From assembly GCF_002891535.1 (NCBI RefSeq), contig NZ_PDZR01000010.1, positions 1-64,000 of the forward strand: a stretch of 64,000 nt of DNA, read 5' to 3'. Origin of the DNA: Methylocella silvestris. Its GTDB lineage: Bacteria; Pseudomonadota; Alphaproteobacteria; Rhizobiales; Beijerinckiaceae. This document shows, one piece after another, positions 29,565 through 39,262 of this stretch. Position numbers and translations under genes: made by a program. How positions within the stretch are numbered: position 1 is the stretch's first letter; each line of letters opens with the position of its first letter. The notes beneath the pieces were generated by a model. The model ran no database searches and was not told the origin of the DNA. It saw nothing but the letters and a program-made list of their open reading frames with translations.

Positions 29565-32144
29565 ATGCAAGCGCGCCGGCGCGAGCCCCAGAATGCGCGG
29601 ACTTATGCACGGACGCAATTTGCGTCGCGGGGGCATCGTGTTCTGCGCCGCGTCGCCGGCGCCGTGGCGTTTCCGCTGGCCGCGCTCGGCGTCCTTCTGC
29701 CAGCGGCGGCTGAAGGCGCGTTTGAGAGCGGCGCTTTTCAGCGCGCCGTTCCTGCCGCCGCCGAAGGCGCGCTCATCATCGGACTCATCCTCTTCGCCGG
29801 GGCCGCCGCCATCGCCGCCGTCGCCGCGCGGCGACGATGGGCGGATCGCGAAACGGAGCTTGCTGGCGAGGCCGCGCGTCTTCGCGCGCGGCTCGACCGC
29901 GCCGAGGTTTTGCTGGCCGCGTCGGCGGGGATTGTCATTGTCTGGCGTGGGGCGGACGATCAGCCCGACGTCGAGGGCGATCTCGCCCTGCTGGCGGAGG
30001 ATCCCTCGCGACGGCTTCCGCTTTCCTTCGGATCCTGGCTCGCGGCGGCGACGGCGCGGGAGCTGGGGGCCCGCCTCGTCAATCTGCGCGCCCGCGGGGA
30101 GGCGTTCCGCGCGACTCTCGTAACCCTCGACGGGCGCCATCTCGATGTCGAGGGCCGTCCCGCCGCCGGTCTCGCCATGGTGCGGATCGGGGACGTGTCC
30201 GCCGAACGGATGGAGGCCATCCGGCTTCAGGAACTCGAAGCGCGCGCGAAGGGGGAGCTGAAAGCCTTGTGGGCGATGCTCGAGGCGTCGCCCAATCCGG
30301 CCTGGCTGCGCGACGGGGAGGGGCGGCTGACCCTGGTTAATTCCGCCTATGCGCGGGCGGTCGAGGCGGCGAACCCCGACGAGGCCGTGGCGCGCAACGT
30401 CGAACTGCTCGAAATGCCTGCCCGCGAGGCGAGCCGCGAGGCGCGCGCAACAGGCGCGGTCTGGCGCGGCAGGGCGCCTGCCGTTGTCGTCGGCGAGCGG
30501 CGCCTGTTTGACGTCATCGACGCGCCATCGGGCGAGGACGCCTCGCCCGGCTCCGCTGTTCCAGCTTCGGTTGGCATGGCGAGCGACGTGACCGAGCTTC
30601 AAGGCGCCCGCGACGCGCTCGAACGCGAAAAACAGGCGCATGCGCGCACGCTTGACCAGCTTTCGACGGCGGTTGTGATTTTCGACCGCTCGAAGCGGCT
30701 CGTCTTCCACAATGCCGCCTATCGGCAGCTGTGGGGCCTCGATCAGGCCTGGCTCGACGAGAAGCCGACCGATGCGGAAATTCTCGACCGGCTTCGCGCG
30801 GCGCGACTCATTCCCGAACAGACTGATTTCCGGGTCTGGAAGGAGAGCCTGCTCGCCGCCTATCAATCGATCGAGACCGAGGAGCAAGCCTGGTATCTGC
30901 CGGACGAGCGCACGCTGCGCATCGTCATCAACCCCAATCCACAGGGCGGCGTCACCTATCTCTATGACGACGTGACGGAGCGCTTCCGCCTCGAATCGCA
31001 ATTCAACGCCGCAATCCGCGTGCAGAGCGAAACGCTCGACACGCTGAAGGAGGGCGTCGCCGTGTTCGGCAGCGACGGCCGGCTCAAACTGTTCAATCCG
31101 GCTTTCGCGGACCTATGGGGCCTCGAGCCCGGTCAGCTGGGCGATCAGCCGCATATCGATCGCGTGGCGGAACTCTGCGCGCCGTTGTTCATGAAGGAGG
31201 GCGACTGGAACGAGCTGCGGGCCGTCGTCGCCGGCCTGCAGGATCAGCGGCTCGGCTTCGAAAACCGGCTCGCGCGCCGCGACGGAGCAGTGCTCGATTG
31301 CGCCGCCGCGCCATTGCCGGACGGGGCGACGCTGATCACCTTTATCGACGCGACGCCGGGGGTGAATGTCGAGCGGGCGCTGACTGAACGCAATCAGGCC
31401 CTCATCGAGGCCGAGCGGCTGCGCAATGATTTCGTCCATCACGTCTCCTACGAACTGCGCTCGCCGCTGACCAACATCATCGGCTTCATCCAGCTGCTTG
31501 GCGATCCTTCCGTCGGGCCGCTCAACGCGCGCCAGCTCGAATATGCCGGCTATGTGACGAAATCCTCGTCGGCCCTGCTCGCCATCATCAACGACATTCT
31601 GGATCTCGCCTCGATCGACGCCGACGCGATGGAGTTATCGCTGGAGGAGATCGATGTCGCCGAAACGATGCGCGCCGCCGCCGAGGGGCTCGAGGACCGG
31701 GTCGCCGAAGCGGGGCTGACGCTGAGCGTCATCCCGATGCAGGAGCTCGGCTCCTTTGTCGCCGACGGGAAGCGCATCCGGCAAATTCTGATGAACCTTC
31801 TCTCCAACGCGATCGGATTTTCCGCGCCCGGCAGCACGATCGGTCTTGCCGCTCTGCGCCGCGGCGAGGAGATCGTCTTCAAGGTGAGCGATCAGGGCCG
31901 TGGCATTCCGCGCGAGGTCGTCGATCATATTTTTGATCGCTTCAAGACGCATACCGCCGGGTCGCGGCATCGCGGCGTTGGCCTTGGCCTCTCGATCGCG
32001 CGCTCCTTCGTCGAATTGCACGGCGGGCGCATCCTGATCGACTCCGCGCCGGGGGAGGGCACCACGGTGACTTGCATCTTCCCCACGAAAAGCCCGAAGG
32101 TGGGCGAGGTCGAATCACAGGGGCGGGAGCGGAATGGCGGTTGA
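29565..32144 (+). CDS. divL: DivL-like PAS sensor pseudokinase with Tyr in the H-box
   Basis: An 859-aa membrane sensor. Two hydrophobic segments lie within residues 20-90, three PAS-like regions near 235-350, 360-480 and 490-600, a HisKA-type dimerisation helix from about 617, and an HATPase domain with N-box NLLSNA, DQGRGI and GVGLGLSI. The H-box reads HVSYELRSPL: the phosphoacceptor His is Tyr629, exactly as in Caulobacter DivL, where this protein tunes CckA and DivK in cell-cycle control. The start follows GGAGAG. It overlaps the downstream tsaE::amgK gene by 11 bases, in the order usual for divL in Hyphomicrobiales. The fold and Tyr are seen; the cell-cycle role is by homology. Confidence 0.9.
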   Translation: MQARRREPQNARTYARTQFASRGHRVLRRVAGAVAFPLAALGVLLPAAAEGAFESGAFQRAVPAAAEGALIIGLILFAGAAAIAAVAARRRWADRETELAGEAARLRARLDRAEVLLAASAGIVIVWRGADDQPDVEGDLALLAEDPSRRLPLSFGSWLAAATARELGARLVNLRARGEAFRATLVTLDGRHLDVEGRPAAGLAMVRIGDVSAERMEAIRLQELEARAKGELKALWAMLEASPNPAWLRDGEGRLTLVNSAYARAVEAANPDEAVARNVELLEMPAREASREARATGAVWRGRAPAVVVGERRLFDVIDAPSGEDASPGSAVPASVGMASDVTELQGARDALEREKQAHARTLDQLSTAVVIFDRSKRLVFHNAAYRQLWGLDQAWLDEKPTDAEILDRLRAARLIPEQTDFRVWKESLLAAYQSIETEEQAWYLPDERTLRIVINPNPQGGVTYLYDDVTERFRLESQFNAAIRVQSETLDTLKEGVAVFGSDGRLKLFNPAFADLWGLEPGQLGDQPHIDRVAELCAPLFMKEGDWNELRAVVAGLQDQRLGFENRLARRDGAVLDCAAAPLPDGATLITFIDATPGVNVERALTERNQALIEAERLRNDFVHHVSYELRSPLTNIIGFIQLLGDPSVGPLNARQLEYAGYVTKSSSALLAIINDILDLASIDADAMELSLEEIDVAETMRAAAEGLEDRVAEAGLTLSVIPMQELGSFVADGKRIRQILMNLLSNAIGFSAPGSTIGLAALRRGEEIVFKVSDQGRGIPREVVDHIFDRFKTHTAGSRHRGVGLGLSIARSFVELHGGRILIDSAPGEGTTVTCIFPTKSPKVGEVESQGRERNGG

Positions 32145-33708
32145 GGCGCAGCTCGCGGCGGGAGCGGCGACGGTCTGGCCGCGGCGCCTTGCCGACGAGG
32201 ACGCGACGTCACGCCTTGCAGCCGAAATCGCCGAACTCATCCGTCCGGGCGATCTCGTGACCCTTTCGGGCGAGCTTGGCGCCGGCAAGACCACTTTCGC
32301 CCGCGCCCTGATCCGCCTCCTGACCGGCGATCCCGATCTCGAAGTCCCAAGCCCGACATTTCTCCTCATGCAAATTTATGAGGGCGCGTCGGCGCCGATT
32401 GTCCACGCCGATTTCTATCGCCTCGAAAAGCCCGGCGATCTCATCGAACTTGGCTGGGACGAGGCCAGCGACGGCGCCTTTGTCATCGTCGAATGGCCGG
32501 ATCGCGGCGGCGCTTATCTTGGCGACGACAGGCTCGACATCAGCTTCGCGCTCGACGCCGACAGCGCGGCTGGCGCACGCGACGCCACGGTGACAGGCTT
32601 TGGCGCCTTCGCCGGCCGGCTCGCACGCGCCCGGGCGATCGAGAGCGTGCTCGCCCCGACGCCATGGCGCGACGCACAACGCCATTTCATGCAGGGCGAC
32701 GCCTCGTCGCGTCTGTTCGAACGGCTCGTGCGGGACGACGGATCGAGCGCCGTCCTGATGATTTCGCCGCCGCGCCCGGACGGCCCGCCAATCCGCTTCG
32801 GCAAGCCCTATAGCGCGATCGCCCGGCTTGCCGAAGATGTGAGGCCGTTCATCGCAATCGGCGAAGGCCTTCGCGCCGAGGGCCTTTCCGCGCCTGAAAT
32901 TTATGCTTTCGACCTTTCGACTGGCGTGATCCTGGTTGAAGATCTCGGGCACGAGCCGATCCTCATTGGCGGGGAACCAGATTTCGAGCGCCATGCCGTC
33001 GCGACGGAGGTCCTCGCCAGGCTGCATGGCACCGATCTGCCCGACGCGCTGCCGGTTCCGGGCGCAGCGCCCTACGCCATTCCGCCCTATGACCTCGACG
33101 CGCTGCTGATCGAGGTGGAGCTGTTGCTCGACTGGTACGCGCCGTATCGGGCGCGGCTGCAGCTTTCCTCGGGCGCCAAGGCGACCTTTGTCAATCTATG
33201 GCGCAAGGCTCTGACCGAAAGCCTCACCACGGAGACGAGCTGGACCTTGCGCGACTATCATTCGCCCAATCTGATCTGGCTCGCCGGCCGTGATGCGCTG
33301 AAGCGCGTCGGGCTCGTCGATTTTCAAGATTGCGTCAGGGGTCATCCGGCCTATGACCTCGTCTCTCTGTTGCAGGACGCGCGGGTCACCGTGCCGGACG
33401 CCCTCGAGCTGAAGCTGCTTGGTCATTATGCGCGGGCGCGCCAGGCGGCGAACGCGCAAAAACCGGGGGCGGGCGCTTTTGCGATGGGCGATTTCGTCAG
33501 GGCCTACGCCTTGCTGGGCGCGCAGCGCGCGACAAAAATCCTCGGCATCTTCGCCCGGCTCGACGCGCGCGACCGAAAGCCGCATTACCTCGCGCATCTG
33601 CCCCGGGTCGAGCAATATCTTCTGAAAAACCTCCGCCATGAGGCTCTGGCCGAGCTCAAGATCTGGTATGAAACGCATCTGCCGCAGATTTTTGAATCTG
33701 CAGCCTGA
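32134..33708 (+). CDS. TsaE / AmgK-type sugar kinase fusion
   Basis: A 524-aa two-domain protein. Residues 1-160 are TsaE, the ATPase of the TsaBDE complex that makes t6A37 in ANN-reading tRNAs (Walker A GELGAGKTTF at 46-55, SPTFLL, HADFYRLE). Residues 180-520 are an aminoglycoside-phosphotransferase-fold kinase like AmgK, which phosphorylates MurNAc and GlcNAc at the anomeric position; catalytic segment LRDYHSPNLIWL and metal segment VGLVDFQDCVRGHPAYD. This fusion is common in Hyphomicrobiales. It overlaps divL by 11 bases and precedes murU by 23 bases, so peptidoglycan salvage and tRNA modification share one polypeptide and operon. Confidence 0.9.
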   Translation: MAVEAQLAAGAATVWPRRLADEDATSRLAAEIAELIRPGDLVTLSGELGAGKTTFARALIRLLTGDPDLEVPSPTFLLMQIYEGASAPIVHADFYRLEKPGDLIELGWDEASDGAFVIVEWPDRGGAYLGDDRLDISFALDADSAAGARDATVTGFGAFAGRLARARAIESVLAPTPWRDAQRHFMQGDASSRLFERLVRDDGSSAVLMISPPRPDGPPIRFGKPYSAIARLAEDVRPFIAIGEGLRAEGLSAPEIYAFDLSTGVILVEDLGHEPILIGGEPDFERHAVATEVLARLHGTDLPDALPVPGAAPYAIPPYDLDALLIEVELLLDWYAPYRARLQLSSGAKATFVNLWRKALTESLTTETSWTLRDYHSPNLIWLAGRDALKRVGLVDFQDCVRGHPAYDLVSLLQDARVTVPDALELKLLGHYARARQAANAQKPGAGAFAMGDFVRAYALLGAQRATKILGIFARLDARDRKPHYLAHLPRVEQYLLKNLRHEALAELKIWYETHLPQIFESAA

Positions 33709-33731
33709 GGCAAGCGCAGCGAGACGCCGAT

Positions 33732-34457
33732 ATGCCAGTCAAAGCGCCTTCGACGGCGATGGTCTTCGCCGCCGGCCTCGGCAAGCGCATGCTGCCCGTG
33801 ACGTTGAGCGTCCCAAAGCCGATGATCAAGATCGGCGGCAAGCCGATGATCGATCATATGCTCGACCGTTTCGCCCGCGCCGGAACGCGGCGCGCGGTCG
33901 TCAATGTGCATTACCTCGCCGACCAGATCGAAAGTCATCTTGCGAGCCGCACCGATCTCGAAATCATCATCTCGGACGAGCGCGACGAACTTCTCGATCA
34001 GGGTGGCGGCATCGCCAAGGCCCTGCCTTGGCTCGGTTCCGAGCCAATCTTTATGTGCAACACGGATGCGCTCTGGCTTGAGGGGCCAAAGCAGAACCTG
34101 CTTCGCCTCGCCGCAGCCTGGGACCCGGCCAGGATGGACATCCTGCTCCTCGTCGCCGCGACGACGGCAAGCGTTGGCGTCGACTGGCCCGGCGATTTCT
34201 TCATGGACGCCGAAGGAAGGCTGACGCGGCGCGCCGAGACCAAGGTCGCGCCCTTCGTCTACGCCGGGGTCGGCATCGTCAAGCCGGAGCTATTTGCCGG
34301 GCAAACCCGGAAAATCTTTCCGCTGGCGCCGTTTTTCTGGGCGGCGGCGCAGCGCGGACGACTGTTTGGCCAGAGGCTGGATGGCCTCTGGCTGCATGTC
34401 GGCGCGCCGGACATGATCGAAGAGGCGGAGCTGGCCATCGCGCGCAGCGTGATCTGA
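33732..34457 (+). CDS. murU: MurNAc-1-phosphate uridylyltransferase-like nucleotidyltransferase
   Basis: A 241-aa sugar nucleotidyltransferase. N-terminal signature MVFAAGLGKRMLPVTLSVPKPMIKIGGKPM, the catalytic/metal Asp in MCNTDALW, and the later FVYAGVGIVKPELF. This is the MurU group that makes UDP-MurNAc from MurNAc-1-phosphate, closing a peptidoglycan salvage path that bypasses de novo synthesis. The directly upstream AmgK-type kinase supplies the substrate, which strongly supports the call over a mannose-1-phosphate guanylyltransferase. The addB-addA genes that follow in many relatives are missing here; comM comes next. Confidence 0.85.
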   Translation: MPVKAPSTAMVFAAGLGKRMLPVTLSVPKPMIKIGGKPMIDHMLDRFARAGTRRAVVNVHYLADQIESHLASRTDLEIIISDERDELLDQGGGIAKALPWLGSEPIFMCNTDALWLEGPKQNLLRLAAAWDPARMDILLLVAATTASVGVDWPGDFFMDAEGRLTRRAETKVAPFVYAGVGIVKPELFAGQTRKIFPLAPFFWAAAQRGRLFGQRLDGLWLHVGAPDMIEEAELAIARSVI

Positions 34458-34554
34458 AAATCCGCCCGACCATTCAAAATCTGTTCTTGGGTTGTTCTTG
34501 ATCTGCAGCCTCGTCTCAGCTAACCTAATTGGAACTGAGGGATGAGTTCACGTC

Positions 34555-36093
34555 ATGGTCGTCAGGGTCGCGACGGTTGCATTCGAGGGAATTGAAGCCC
34601 GGCCCGTCGACGTGCAGGTGCAAATCGCCAATGGCAACGTTGTTTTCACCGTCGTCGGCCTTGGCGACAAGGCGGTCGCCGAATCGCGCGAGCGGGTGCG
34701 TGCGGCGCTGAACGCCTCGGGCCTCGCCTTGCCGGCCAAACGCATCACCGTCAACCTCGCGCCAGCGGATCTTCCCAAGGAAGGCAGCCATTACGATCTG
34801 CCGATCGCGCTCGGCATCATGGCGGCGATCGGGGCGATCGCGCCGGACGCCCTGCAAAATTACACCGTGCTTGGCGAACTTGCGCTCGACGGGGCGATCA
34901 CGGCCGTGGCCGGCGTGCTGCCGGCCGCCATCGCCGCCAATGCGCGCGGGCACGGACTGATTTGTCCGCATGACTGCGGACCCGAGGCGGCGTGGGCCGG
35001 ACAGGATCTCGACGTGCTGGCGCCGATCTCGCTCATCCAGCTGGTCAATCATTTCAAGGGAACGCAGGTCATGGCCCGGCCGCGCCCCGGCGTGCGCGCG
35101 GTCAATAGGGCGCTGCCGGACCTGCGCGACGTCAAGGGACAGGAAAGCGCCAAGCGCGCACTCGAAATCGCCGCTGCGGGCGGCCACAATCTTCTGTTCA
35201 ACGGGCCCCCCGGCGCCGGCAAATCGATGCTGGCGGCGCGGCTTCCCTCGATCCTGCCGCCGCTGACCCCGGCCGAACTGCTCGAAGTCTCGCTGATTCA
35301 TTCGATCGCCGGCGATCTTGCCGGCGGGGCGCTGACGGATCAGCGTCCGTTCCGCGCGCCCCACCATTCCGCCTCGATGGCGGCGCTTGTCGGCGGCGGC
35401 GCGCGCGCGCGGCCCGGCGAGATTTCGCTCGCGCATCACGGCGTTCTCTTCCTCGACGAACTGCCGGAATTCCAGGCTCAGGCGCTGGACAGTTTGCGCC
35501 AGCCGCTGGAGACGGGCGAGGTCGCCATCTCCCGGGCGGCGCATCGCACGGTCTATCCGGCGCGGTTCCAGCTCGTCGCAGCCATGAACCCCTGCCGTTG
35601 CGGCCACGCCATGGATCCTGGCTTTTCCTGCCATCGACAGCCCAATGACCGCTGCATGGCGCAATATCAGACGCGTATTTCGGGGCCCTTGCTTGACCGT
35701 ATCGATCTCCATGTGGAGGCGCCGGCCATCGCCGCCGCCGATCTGATGCTGCCGCCGCCGTGCGAGGGATCGGCCGAGGTCGCTGCGCGCGTCGCCGCTG
35801 CCCGCGAGATCCAACGCGCCCGCTACGCGGCCATGGGCTTCAAGGGCATCGGATCGAATGCGGCGGCCCCTGCCGCCGTCATCGAACAGGCGGCGCAGCC
35901 GGACGCCAGCGGCCGCAAGCTCGTGCAAGAGGCCTCGGAGCGTCTGCGGCTCTCGGCGCGCGGCTTCCATCGCGTGCTGAAATTGGCCCGCACCATCGCC
36001 GATCTTGACGGCGCGGCTACCGTCGGAGCCATTCACCTCGCCGAAGCCCTGTCCTATCGGATCGACGCGACGCGCCTGTTGCGGGCAGCCTGA
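34555..36093 (+). CDS. comM: ComM/YifB-family Mg-chelatase-like AAA+ ATPase
   Basis: A 512-aa AAA+ protein. An N-terminal Lon-like domain (residues 5-170), then the ATPase with Walker A GPPGAGKSML and Walker B VLFLDELPEF, sensor regions and the C-terminal Mg_chelatase_C domain. ComM is a hexameric helicase that drives branch migration in natural transformation; it is also widespread in bacteria not known to be competent. It starts 97 bases after murU with GAGGGATGAG upstream of the ATG, so it may have its own promoter. A weak terminator-like hairpin follows. Confidence 0.92.
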   Translation: MVVRVATVAFEGIEARPVDVQVQIANGNVVFTVVGLGDKAVAESRERVRAALNASGLALPAKRITVNLAPADLPKEGSHYDLPIALGIMAAIGAIAPDALQNYTVLGELALDGAITAVAGVLPAAIAANARGHGLICPHDCGPEAAWAGQDLDVLAPISLIQLVNHFKGTQVMARPRPGVRAVNRALPDLRDVKGQESAKRALEIAAAGGHNLLFNGPPGAGKSMLAARLPSILPPLTPAELLEVSLIHSIAGDLAGGALTDQRPFRAPHHSASMAALVGGGARARPGEISLAHHGVLFLDELPEFQAQALDSLRQPLETGEVAISRAAHRTVYPARFQLVAAMNPCRCGHAMDPGFSCHRQPNDRCMAQYQTRISGPLLDRIDLHVEAPAIAAADLMLPPPCEGSAEVAARVAAAREIQRARYAAMGFKGIGSNAAAPAAVIEQAAQPDASGRKLVQEASERLRLSARGFHRVLKLARTIADLDGAATVGAIHLAEALSYRIDATRLLRAA

Positions 36094-36157
36094 ACGAAAA
36101 AGCAGCCAAAGCATCAGACCGGGAAGATGCAGAATTGTCAGATTGATATTATGCTAT

Positions 36158-36183
36158 AAACATCTGCAATCGCTGATGTTTTT
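36158..36183 (+). terminator. weak intrinsic terminator after comM
   Basis: Ten-base arms with one T-T mismatch (36158-36167 with 36172-36181) and a 4-nt loop AATC, ending in a run of T. The stem is AT-rich, so efficiency is doubtful. Confidence 0.4.
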
Positions 36184-36346
36184 GTGATTATTTGATGGCT
36201 GAAATCAAATATCGTCGTTCCATGCGTGATTTGGTCATTAAAGTTCAATCAAGGGGGTGTGTTGTCCTGCGGGATTGTCCGGACCCGCGTTTCAGGGAGT
36301 TTGTGTGACCGTACCTGCCTGCGTCGCCATCGAAGAAAAGAGGACG

Positions 36347-37525
36347 ATGAAACAACAGATTTCCTCAGAAGCGGGCGCCGCCGCGGGCGGTCTTCGCGCG
36401 TGGCTTTCAAATGCGGCTCTCCCACTCTGGGCGAGCGCGGGATTTGACCGATCGCTTGGCGCGTTTCATGAGCGTCTTGATGGGAGCGGCCGGCCACGCC
36501 TTGATCTTGCCCGCCGCGCCATGGTGCAGGCGCGGCAGATTTACGTTTTTTCGCATGCGGCGCGGCTGGGCTGGTTCGAAGAAGGCGCAGACCTCGCCGA
36601 AAGCGCAGCGGAGGCGCTTGTCGGGCGCTATTGCGATGCGGGCGGTCCGCGCGGCGGGTTTGCTTTTTCGATCGGCCCTGAGGGGCATGTCGCCTCGAGC
36701 GTCAGGGACGCCTATGCGCATGCCTTCGTTCTCTTCGCGCTGGCCTCGCTGTACCGCCTGAACGGCGATGCGCGCCTGATCGTATATGCCGATGAAACCA
36801 TCGCCTTTATCGACGAAGCCCTGACGGACCGGAATTTTGGTGGACTCTATGACGCCTCGCCCGTCACGGACCGGTCGAAGCGCCAGAACCCTCACATGCA
36901 TCTGCTCGAAGCGTATCTCGCGCTGGAGACGGCGGCGCCCGGGCGCGGCTATCTGGATCGCGCGCGCAAGATCGTCGATCTTTTCAAAAAGCGACTCTTT
37001 CTCGCCGAGCCGGGCGTTCTGCTCGAATATTTCGGCGAGGACTGGAGCGTCCCGGAGGACCCGGCGAGGTGCGGGATTTTCGAGCCGGGCCATCATTACG
37101 AATGGGTCTGGCTGCTGGCCGAATTCGAGGCGCTTGCCGGCGACGATCTGGGCGCTGAGATCGCGCGGCTTTATCGGGTGGCGCGGCAGGTCGGCCACGC
37201 CCCGAACGGACTGATCTTCGACGAGCTCGACGTCGAGATGAAGGTGACAAAAGGCGCGCACCGCGTCTGGCCGCACACAGAAGCGGTGAAGGCTGCGGTC
37301 GCCATGCGCGCCAAGGGCGACGCCGGGGCCGAGGCCTTTGCCGCGGCGATGATCGGCGCACTGCGCGGGTCTTTCCTCGACCGGCCTTTCGCCGGGGGCT
37401 GGATCGATCATTTCAGAGCCGACGGCGTCCCGCTCAGCGGCGATGCGCCGGCAAGTTCGCTCTATCATGTGTTTCTGGCGGCGACCGAAGCCTCGTTCGC
37501 TTTCGAGCCGAAGATCGGCGCCTGA
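36347..37525 (+). CDS. AGE-family epimerase/isomerase
   Basis: A 392-aa alpha6/alpha6-barrel protein of the N-acylglucosamine 2-epimerase/mannose isomerase family. Typical segments are RAMVQARQIYVFSHAARLG, DRSKRQNPHMHLLEAYLAL (catalytic His region), and EPGHHYEWVWLLAEF with the second catalytic His. It would interconvert sugar C2 epimers or aldose/ketose in the cytosol; relatives annotated as mannose-6-phosphate isomerase occur in this order. AAGAGGA precedes the ATG. It lies 153 bases before hldE, so a role in LPS or exopolysaccharide sugar supply is plausible. Confidence 0.87.
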   Translation: MKQQISSEAGAAAGGLRAWLSNAALPLWASAGFDRSLGAFHERLDGSGRPRLDLARRAMVQARQIYVFSHAARLGWFEEGADLAESAAEALVGRYCDAGGPRGGFAFSIGPEGHVASSVRDAYAHAFVLFALASLYRLNGDARLIVYADETIAFIDEALTDRNFGGLYDASPVTDRSKRQNPHMHLLEAYLALETAAPGRGYLDRARKIVDLFKKRLFLAEPGVLLEYFGEDWSVPEDPARCGIFEPGHHYEWVWLLAEFEALAGDDLGAEIARLYRVARQVGHAPNGLIFDELDVEMKVTKGAHRVWPHTEAVKAAVAMRAKGDAGAEAFAAAMIGALRGSFLDRPFAGGWIDHFRADGVPLSGDAPASSLYHVFLAATEASFAFEPKIGA

Positions 37526-37678
37526 CGCTCCCTGCGCGCGGCATGGCGGGTGCATGGTCGAGAACCGCCGCAAGCGCGCAGTCGCCTGAACCAATACCGG
37601 GTTTCAAATCAAAGTTTCGGGGACGGAGGGCGTGAGGCGCGCCCGCTTCGTCCTGATGGAAAGATCTGGAGGCAATTC

Positions 37679-39259
37679 ATGAATTTGCGGGAGCGTGACG
37701 ATCAAGGCAGAATGGACGGCGCCGTCCCTTCTGTGCCGCTCGCCCATCGTTCGTCGCCGGACAAGGAGCCGCGGACTCCTCCCTCAGGATCGGAACCCCG
37801 AATGATTCCCATCATCGACCGTTTCGCGAAATGCCGCGTCGCGGTGATCGGCGATTTGATCCTCGATTGTTATCTTCAAGGCGACGTCAGCCGGATCTCG
37901 CCCGAGGCGCCGGTTCCGATCGTGCGCTCTCTGTCCGAACGATCCGTGGCGGGCGGCGCCGCGAACGTCGTCGCCAATCTCGCGACTCTTGGCGCGACAG
38001 TCGACGTTGTCGGGCTGACGGGCCTCGACAGCGCAAGGGACGACCTGATTTCCTGCCTTCAGACCCATGGCAGGGTCGATCTGACCGGCCTCATCGGCGT
38101 TGCGGACCGCCCGACCACCCGCAAATTGCGCATTCTGGGCGCGCATCAGCAGATCGTCCGCGTCGATCAGGAAGACACCTCTCCCTATGACGATCTTGTC
38201 GAACAACGTCTGATCGCCGCCGCCGCCGCCGCGGCCGATCGCGCCGACATCGTCATCCTGTCGGATTATGGCAAGGGCGCTTTGTCCTTGCGCGTGCTGC
38301 GCGAGATCATTGATCGCTGCAACGCCACGCAAAAGCAGGTTCTTGTCGATCCAAAGCGTCTCGACCTCACCGCTTATCGGGGCGCGACCATCATTACGCC
38401 GAATCGCAAGGAGCTCAGCGCCGCGACGCGGCTTCCCTGCGACACGGATTCGCAGGCGCTCACCGCAGCGATCCAGGCGCAGGAATTAACCGAATCGAGC
38501 ATCCTGCTAACGCGCTCGGAAAAAGGCATGTCGTTCTTTCCCCTGTCTGGATCGCCGATCCACCTCGCGACGGTGGCGCAGGACGTGTTCGACGTGTCGG
38601 GCGCCGGCGATACGGTGATCGCCGTGCTCGGGGCCTCGCTGGCCTCGGGCCTTTCCATGCTGGAATCGATGAAGCTCGCCAACCATGGCGCCGGCATCGT
38701 CGTCGCCAAGGTCGGCACCGCCTGCGTCACGCCGGAGGAGCTTGCCGCCTCGCTTGGCTCCGAGCTTGCCTCAGCCTCCGTCAATGACGGGCGCCACATC
38801 ACGGCGGAGGATGCGGTCGCGCAGCGCTGGGCCTGGGCCAAGGAAAAGCTCACGGTCGGCGTCGCCAACGGCTGTTTCGACCTGCTGCATCCAGGTCATA
38901 TTTCGCTCATCAAACAGGCCGCCGCGAGCTGCGACAGGCTGATCATGGCGCTGAATTCCGACGCTTCGGTGCGCCGCCTCAAAGGGCCGAGCCGGCCGAT
39001 CCAGGACGAGGAATCGCGCGCCGCTGTGATCGGCGCGCTGAAGGGCGTCTCCGCGGTCGTGCTGTTTGATGAAGATACGCCGTTCAACCTGATCAAGGCG
39101 CTGCAGCCAGATATTCTCGTCAAGGGGGCTGATTACAGCGAAGACCAGGTCGTCGGCGGCGATATCGTCAAGGCCCGCGGCGGCCGGATCGTGCTGGCGC
39201 AGCTCTCTCCCGGCCAGTCGACGACCCAGCTCGTAAAGAAGGCCGAGTTGACGCATTGA
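37679..39259 (+). CDS. hldE: bifunctional heptose 7-phosphate kinase / heptose 1-phosphate adenylyltransferase
   Basis: Makes ADP-heptose precursor for LPS inner core in two steps. The PfkB-type kinase domain shows AVIGDLILDCYLQGDVSRISPEAPVPI, GGAANVVANL and the catalytic DVSGAGDTVIA near residue 305. The nucleotidyltransferase domain from about residue 395 shows VGVANGCFDLLHPGHI and GADYSEDQVVGG. From the ATG at 37679, which follows TGGAGG, the protein is 526 aa, longer than the usual 475-490. The ATG at 37802 gives 485 aa and matches the family start better; the first 41 residues are low-complexity. The gmhA/hldD partners are not in the window. Confidence 0.93.
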   Translation: MNLRERDDQGRMDGAVPSVPLAHRSSPDKEPRTPPSGSEPRMIPIIDRFAKCRVAVIGDLILDCYLQGDVSRISPEAPVPIVRSLSERSVAGGAANVVANLATLGATVDVVGLTGLDSARDDLISCLQTHGRVDLTGLIGVADRPTTRKLRILGAHQQIVRVDQEDTSPYDDLVEQRLIAAAAAAADRADIVILSDYGKGALSLRVLREIIDRCNATQKQVLVDPKRLDLTAYRGATIITPNRKELSAATRLPCDTDSQALTAAIQAQELTESSILLTRSEKGMSFFPLSGSPIHLATVAQDVFDVSGAGDTVIAVLGASLASGLSMLESMKLANHGAGIVVAKVGTACVTPEELAASLGSELASASVNDGRHITAEDAVAQRWAWAKEKLTVGVANGCFDLLHPGHISLIKQAAASCDRLIMALNSDASVRRLKGPSRPIQDEESRAAVIGALKGVSAVVLFDEDTPFNLIKALQPDILVKGADYSEDQVVGGDIVKARGGRIVLAQLSPGQSTTQLVKKAELTH

Positions 39260-39262
39260 GGA

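Noticed and set aside
29508-31001. 497-aa open frame antisense to divL
   Set aside because: Arg/Gly/Pro-rich composition without domains; a shadow of the sense gene.
34525-36114. 529-aa open frame antisense to comM
   Set aside because: Same reason: no motif, composition of a reverse frame, while comM has full AAA+ motifs.
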